From assembly GCA_016928995.1 (NCBI GenBank), contig JAFGJS010000134.1:1-61058 (forward strand): a stretch of DNA of 61,058 nt, given 5' to 3'. The DNA is from Candidatus Sumerlaeota bacterium. Its GTDB lineage: Bacteria > Sumerlaeota > Sumerlaeia > JAFGJS01. Position numbers and translations under genes: made by a program. Under the pieces are notes generated by a model, which had not been told where the DNA came from, made no database searches, and saw nothing but the letters and a program-made list of their open reading frames with translations. Numbering within the stretch: position 1 is the stretch's first letter; every line of letters begins with the position of its first letter. Shown here piece after piece: positions 56,569 to 61,058 of the stretch.

Positions 56569-58287
56569 ATGCTGCGTGAACTGCGCATCGAAAACATAGC
56601 GATCATCGAACATTGCGAGATCGCCTTCAGCGAGGGGCTGAATATCCTGACCGGCGAGACCGGCGCGGGAAAGTCGATTATTTTGGCGTCGCTGAACCTG
56701 ATTCTGGGCGAGCGCGCGAGCAATGATGACATCCGCACCGGCGCGGATAAGGCCTGGGTCGAGGCGGCGTTTGAATTGCGCAAGGACAGCGCGGCGTCCC
56801 GCTGGCTGGCGGAGCAGGATTGGCTTGATGCAAACGGCGAACTGCTCGTGCGGCGCGAAATCACGCGTGCTGGCCGCAATCGTTGCTTCATCAACGGCCG
56901 CGGCGCCACGCTGGCGCAACTCAAGGAGCTTGGCGACCGGCTGGCCGATCTGCATGGCCAGCATCAACATCAATCGCTGCTTGACGCCGAACGTCATATC
57001 GAGGCGCTCGACCAATTCGGCGACTACCACGATTTGCTAAGTCAGGCCGGCGCGAATTACGCGGAATGGATGCGGCTGAATCAGGCGCTCAAACGTCTGT
57101 TGACCGACGAGCGCGAAACCGAGCGGTTGAAGGATAATCTGCGCTATCAAATCCGCGAGATTGACGAAGCCGCGATTGATCCTGGCCTTGACAATGATCT
57201 GGAGAGCCTGCGCCAGCGCTTGCAGCATGCCGAACGGCTGCAACTGGCGGCGCAGGCGGCGTATGACTTGCTCTATGAAGGGGAAGCGAACGAGGTTTCC
57301 ATCGCGGCGCTGCTGGGGCGGATCGACGACGAACTGGGCGCCATCGCGGACATCGAACCGCAGGCGAGGAAGCTGTACGAACGGCAACAGGAATTGGCTT
57401 CGGCAATCGAGGATCTTGGCGCGGAATTACGCGATTACCGCGACGGTATCGACGGCGATCCGCAACGGTTGACGGAAGTGGATAACCGTTGCGAATTGCT
57501 CCGGCGGCTCAAGCGTAAATACGGCGCGACGCTGGAGGAAGTGCTTGAAGCGCGCGATCGTTATGAGAATGAACTCAATGCCTTGGAAAACTGCGAAGCA
57601 GAAATCGAGCGGACGCGCAAGCAACTTGAAAAGCAGAGCCAAACGCTTCGCTCAATCTGCGAAGAGCTCACGAAAAAGCGCACACAGTCCGCGAAGAAAT
57701 TTTCGCGCGCATTGATTGCGATATTGGCCGAGCTGAACATGCCCAATTGTCGCTTTGACTTCCGCATGGAAACACAAATGGCGGTCGCTGAGGAGTGCGC
57801 CATTGAACTGCAAGGGGAGCGGCGTCGCGTTCATGAACGTGGCTGGGACTATGGCGAATTCATGCTTTCCACCAACACCGGCGAGGAACTTAAGCCCCTG
57901 CGCAAGATCGCCTCGGGCGGAGAGATTTCACGCATCATGCTCGCGCTCAAATCCATGACCGCCGCCCGCGAGCAAATCCCTACGATGGTCTTCGATGAGA
58001 TCGACGTCGGCATCAGCGGCGCCACCGGCGGCAAGGTTGGACAGAAAATGGCCGCGCTGGCCCGCCACAGCCAGGTGATCTGCATCACCCATCTGCCGCA
58101 GATCGCCGCCTGCGCCCAGACGCATTTCCAGGTGGCCAAGAGCGACGACGGCCAGCGCGCCACCGTGGCGGTGCGCACACTGGGCAAAGACGCCCGGCTG
58201 AACGAACTCGCCCGCCTGATCAGCGGTGAAACCATCACCCAAACGGGGCTGAAACACGCCCGGGAACTGATTGAAAAATCCGGTTGA
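56569..58287 (+). CDS. recN: DNA repair protein RecN
   Basis: SMC-like ATPase of double-strand-break repair, 572 residues. It has the N-terminal LRIENIAIIEHCEIAF and Walker A GETGAGKSI, the conserved DLHGQHQHQSLLD, a short coiled-coil region (about 160-370), and C-terminal signature and Walker B (LRKIASGGEISRIMLALK; MVFDEIDVGISGATGG; CITHLPQIAA). Length is typical. It is divergent from the DUF4870-like gene. Confidence 0.96.
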   Translation: MLRELRIENIAIIEHCEIAFSEGLNILTGETGAGKSIILASLNLILGERASNDDIRTGADKAWVEAAFELRKDSAASRWLAEQDWLDANGELLVRREITRAGRNRCFINGRGATLAQLKELGDRLADLHGQHQHQSLLDAERHIEALDQFGDYHDLLSQAGANYAEWMRLNQALKRLLTDERETERLKDNLRYQIREIDEAAIDPGLDNDLESLRQRLQHAERLQLAAQAAYDLLYEGEANEVSIAALLGRIDDELGAIADIEPQARKLYERQQELASAIEDLGAELRDYRDGIDGDPQRLTEVDNRCELLRRLKRKYGATLEEVLEARDRYENELNALENCEAEIERTRKQLEKQSQTLRSICEELTKKRTQSAKKFSRALIAILAELNMPNCRFDFRMETQMAVAEECAIELQGERRRVHERGWDYGEFMLSTNTGEELKPLRKIASGGEISRIMLALKSMTAAREQIPTMVFDEIDVGISGATGGKVGQKMAALARHSQVICITHLPQIAACAQTHFQVAKSDDGQRATVAVRTLGKDARLNELARLISGETITQTGLKHARELIEKSG

Positions 58288-58565
58288 CTTTCCTGCGTCC
58301 AACCGCAATTATCCCCGCTCTCTTGCGGCAAGTTCGGCGAATGAACGCATTGCGCTAAAACGCGATAACCATCAGCGGATCAAGCGCGCGGACATTCTTA
58401 AGCGACCTGACGCACGTTCTCCCACATATGCGCGGCAACGGCGCGTGGCAACGGGTCAGGGGTAACACCGCAGCCCACCATGCCGCCGTTGTGCGCGCAC
58501 CAGACGGCGCAAGAAGAGAGAGATTTCGCGCGCCCAATAACGACGGCATCCCGTCGCAAAACCGA

Positions 58566-58641
58566 GCTGGCGTAGCTCAGTTGGTAGAGCAGCTGATTTG
58601 TAATCAGCAGGTCGTGGGTTCGAGTCCCTCCGCCAGCTCCA
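58566..58641 (+). tRNA. tRNA-Thr (anticodon UGU)
   Basis: The acceptor stem GCTGGCG (58566-58572) pairs with CGCCAGC (58631-58637). The D-arm reads GCTC...GAGC, the anticodon stem-loop has TGT inside loop TTTGTAA, and the T-arm carries GGTTCGAGTCCC. CCA is encoded at 58639-58641. Short ORFs over this gene on both strands are the familiar tRNA artefacts. Confidence 0.97.
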
Positions 58642-58709
58642 ATCAAACACTCTGATTTCAATAAGTTTATAAATTCAGTTGACTTATAGCCGATTTCTAT
58701 TTTCCGGCT

Positions 58710-60681
58710 TTATTGGGAAACCATTTCATCCGATCGTGGTTCTCGCAATGGGCGTCTTTGTTGGTAAAGCCATGCATGTTTTTCGATTTCGCGAATGAGT
58801 GCAACTGAGCCGTTCTTCCTGGCCTTTTCAGCGGCCATGTTTGCGGTTTGTACGGCTTCTTGAAATTTTCCAACTTCTGCATAGGCGGCCGCGAGCGTAT
58901 CAAGAATCGCCGGATCACGATAGCCGGTTTGGCTACATGCGACCTCGGCCAGACGAACTGCTTCCATGCCATCGCGCAAATTCGAATCGGAGTTCGTCGC
59001 GAGAAACCAAGCCAAGTCATTGACCATTTTAATCCATGAGCCGCCATGTTCCATGGCTGCACGGTAGTGGCGAATCGCTCCGGCAACGTCCCCTTGTTTG
59101 GCCAGCACCACCCCTAGATTATTATGCACCATGGGATCATGGGGCGCGAGTTCTATCGCTTTTTCGAACTCGTGTCTTGCTTCGTCAAGCCGATTGTGTT
59201 TCGTCAAGGCAGCTCCCAAGTTGAGATGAGCGACTGCGGATTGTGGGTTTCGTTCCACGGCGCGACGAAACAAAGTCTCATCGTCCTGGTACAGCGCCGC
59301 TTGCCGCCAAGTCAAGACCGCCAGAAGAATGCAAATCACAGTAGATGCGGTTCGCATCGCGCTCATGCTGTTTACCGGGCGCTTTTCCCAGCCGCGCGTC
59401 CAAACCGCGGCGGCCAGCGCAATCGGTCCGATGCTGGCCAGGTATTGAAAGCGGTCCGCGACATAGGCGATATTCATAAAAGAGAAATCGATCAAGCCTA
59501 ACATCGGACTCAGCGTGACAGCAAAAAAGAGCATCGTTAATAACGGGCCATGTCCAATGCGTTTGCGCGCGAGCCAAAGAACGGCGTAAAACGCAAGCAT
59601 GGCAAGCGGGTATATGTATTGTCGCGCGAGATGTGTATTAATTTCCCATTTAGGATAAATAGGAGCGAGTTGCAGCGGCAGGATGAGCTTTGCCAAATAA
59701 AACCAGAAGGCTCGTCCTGAGAGAATGAATTTACCGCCATAGTTCAAACCGGATTGATAGCAGCCCGTTGAAAAAGGGTAGCGCCAGCGTCCCGCTGGCA
59801 TTATGTGAAATGCAAAGCATTGATTTTATTCATGCCGGCGAGACGCCGGCGCTACGATTTTACGCCGCAACGGCTTTTTCAACGGGCTGATAGGAGCTCA
59901 GTTGCCGGGTCAGATAAACATCCAGCAGCGCCAATGCTGCGCCCACGACCAAAAATGGGATCAGCGACAGCCAATCCTTTTTCTCCGTTGATTGGCTACC
60001 CTTCCAAAGCCACAGCGCCATCGCAATGGGCAACGTCACAGCGACGGTCTTGCTCCACATCGCCAGCGCAAAAAAGATCATGCTGATCGTGATGATCGTT
60101 TTGCGACGCCGCTTCCGGAATTCGAGAAACAACAAAAACGCGCTGAAATAAAATGTCGCCGAGAGCACATCTTTCCGTTCATGCACCCAGGCGACGGATT
60201 CAGCATGCACTGGATGCACGGCGAATATCACCGCGGCCAGCCATGCGCCGGGCAATTTCATTTTTCGCAACACCACCCAGAGCAGGATCGAGTTGAGCGC
60301 GTGCAGCAGAACGTTGATCAAATGAAAAGCAAACGCATTGAAGCCCCAAAGGTGAACTTCGATCCAATACATCGTATAGACTGCCGGCCAGTAGTGTTCC
60401 TCATTCGGAATACGTCCATGCGTCGTCCAGATTTCCCATAATCCGCCTGGTTTCTTGAGCAAAGTATTCTCATGCAACGCGAGAGTATCATCCCAAACAA
60501 AGCCGCCCTTTAACGCTGGCAGGTAAGCTAGGATTGTTAACACGCTCAATAGGATCACACTCGTTAAGTCGGTCCAAGGCGGCGAGTCTACATGCAGTGA
60601 TTTCGAGAGATTACACTCGGAAACAAATCGTTGACTTTGAGCTTGCTCCGAAAAGAGCTTTTGTCTTTTTTTATTGGACAT
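58710..60681 (-). pseudogene. TMTC-like TPR membrane protein, split by a palindromic insertion
   Basis: The N-terminal part (60681 to about 59890) has a signal/TM region, GFVWDDTLALHENTLL (the DD of GT-C-like proteins), HPVHAESVAWVHERKDVLSA and several transmembrane helices. The C-terminal part (59756-58710) continues YQSGLNYGGKFILSGRAFWFYLAKL, adds further helices, then three or more TPRs (AVAHLNLGAALTKHNRLDEARHEFEKAIELAP). The element at 59761-59889 interrupts it, introducing a stop at 59860-59862 and a spurious ATG. Deleting 133 bases (element plus one target duplication) leaves 613 codons in one frame, joining SSY to QSGLNYGG. The intact protein would resemble TPR glycosyltransferase-like membrane proteins. 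Downstream translation from the in-element ATG (59801) is possible but would lack the N-terminus. Confidence 0.85.
59761..59889. mobile_element. 129-bp palindromic element (paired REP / MITE-like) with target duplication
   Basis: Ends are perfect 16-base inverted repeats, CAGCCCGTTGAAAAAG (59761-59776) and its complement (59874-59889). Inside is a second pair, GTAGCGCC (59778-59785) and GGCGCTAC (59848-59855), each abutting a GC-rich hairpin (59784-59798 and 59834-59850). GTAG next to a hairpin is the hallmark of REP sequences moved by RAYT transposases. ATAG flanks both sides (59757-59760 and 59890-59893), extendable to TGATAG, as expected of a target duplication. The element has no coding capacity. 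Confidence 0.88.
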
Positions 60682-61058
60682 TTCCGCAGTCAATCGGAAT
60701 CGGGAAGTGGCTATTAAAATATCTTGCCTATTCTATCTGTCATAGGAAGATCTTACCTTTATACTGTATTTCGATCGTTGTTATACTTCGATATCTATTT
60801 TCACATCAAAGATCAAGCTGTTCTTCGTAAATACGATTTTCCAGTAGTCACTTAAATTCTCCAAATAACGCCACTTTTATTCGACACAGTTTAACCGCAA
60901 AAACCTCAATGTTCAATAATTAATAATCATTTTGTTTGACTTTTTATTCTTCGTCGTATAGCATTTTAGGCTCTAGGGCGTGTCGTCAATTAATCTTGAC
61001 GCCGTGATCGTCCTTGGCGACAATTTTGTATACATTGCTCAAGCTCCTGCTCTTGTTG
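60682..61058. other. AT-rich right-edge region
   Basis: About 375 bases with no supported gene. It should hold the promoter of the split TPR gene. A GTCAA/TTGAC inverted repeat with flanking GGCG/GCC lies near 60978-61004, and a hexamer-repeat fragment at 61035-61058 runs off the edge. Confidence 0.4.
61035..61058 (+). repeat. Fragment of the GCTCTT/GCTCCT hexamer repeat
   Basis: Matches the core of the 2760-2781 arm with a few changes and is cut by the window edge. Confidence 0.6.

Noticed and set aside
58428-58661. Short ORFs on both strands across the tRNA (GVAQLVEQLICNQQVVGSSP on plus; GGGTRTHDLLITNQLLYQLS on minus)
   Set aside because: These are the well-known false proteins produced by translating tRNA genes; the tRNA-Thr explains the sequence.
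60978-61004. Insertion-sequence end at the right edge
   Set aside because: Only a short inverted repeat (GTCAA/TTGAC) is visible and no transposase frame is present; too little sequence remains.

Overview
The window reads as a chromosome segment of a Gram-negative bacterium. There is a TolC-type outer-membrane channel, several lipoproteins and secreted proteins, and roughly mid-50s %GC with dense coding. The gene content does not name a phylum. It combines a K+-type membrane pyrophosphatase, an orphan McsB-like arginine kinase, a TrpB2-type tryptophan synthase, a DUF6057-like membrane protein beside a CxxCH protein, and several dispersed palindromic intergenic repeats. That combination recalls PVC/FCB-adjacent candidate phyla such as Lentisphaerota or Sumerlaeota, but this is an impression, not a placement.

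Layout. 1-5.9 kb (minus strand): a truncated CxxCH protein coupled to a polytopic membrane protein, a hexamer-rich inverted repeat, trpB2, and a secreted PI-phospholipase C with a lectin tail. 6.4-8.4 kb (plus): a branched-chain aminotransferase-type enzyme and an McsB-like kinase. 8.4-9.5 kb (minus): a LacI regulator. 9.8-15.2 kb (plus): a four-gene TolC-MacA-MacB-type efflux operon. 15.3-20.8 kb (plus): a large hybrid sensor kinase with a periplasmic ABC-type ligand domain, then uvrB. 20.9-21.9 kb: an AT-rich gene broken by a frameshift. 22-25 kb: a glycosyltransferase, a long GroES-like protein, deoC and an acidic unknown protein. 25.3-28.9 kb (plus): an ABC-2 operon ending in a histidine-rich TPR protein. 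28.9-38.8 kb (minus): queC, tlyA, pyk, two paralogous membrane proteins, an HD-GYP response regulator, a beta-helix protein and a glycosyltransferase. 38.9-42.4 kb (plus): a two-gene membrane pair with a degenerate VWA-like protein and a very acidic partner. 42.4-44.6 kb (minus): queA-tgt. 44.7-46.7 kb (plus): ruvX and purA. 46.8-50.8 kb (minus): a YceI protein, a candidate RNA/terminator region, hppA and pth. 51.1-55.9 kb (plus): HPr, enzyme I, a lipoprotein, pheA and a GNAT protein. 56-61 kb: a DUF4870-like protein, recN, tRNA-Thr(UGU), and a TMTC-like TPR membrane gene interrupted by a small palindromic mobile element.

How it works together. Housekeeping functions dominate: queuosine (queC, queA, tgt), purines (purA), aromatic amino acids (pheA, trpB2), glycolysis (pyk) and DNA repair (uvrB, recN, ruvX). 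Among them sit envelope-transport and signalling modules. HPr and enzyme I appear without any PTS permease, which suggests a regulatory phosphorelay.

The best-supported unusual observation is a 129-bp element at 59761-59889 with nested inverted repeats and a 4-6 bp target duplication. Removing it with one duplication restores a single open frame exactly. Other points worth attention are the paralogous ABC-2-like membrane pair at 32-34 kb, the VWA/acidic pair, the ligand-binding hybrid kinase, a candidate small RNA between hppA and the yceI-like gene, and a probably leaderless ruvX.
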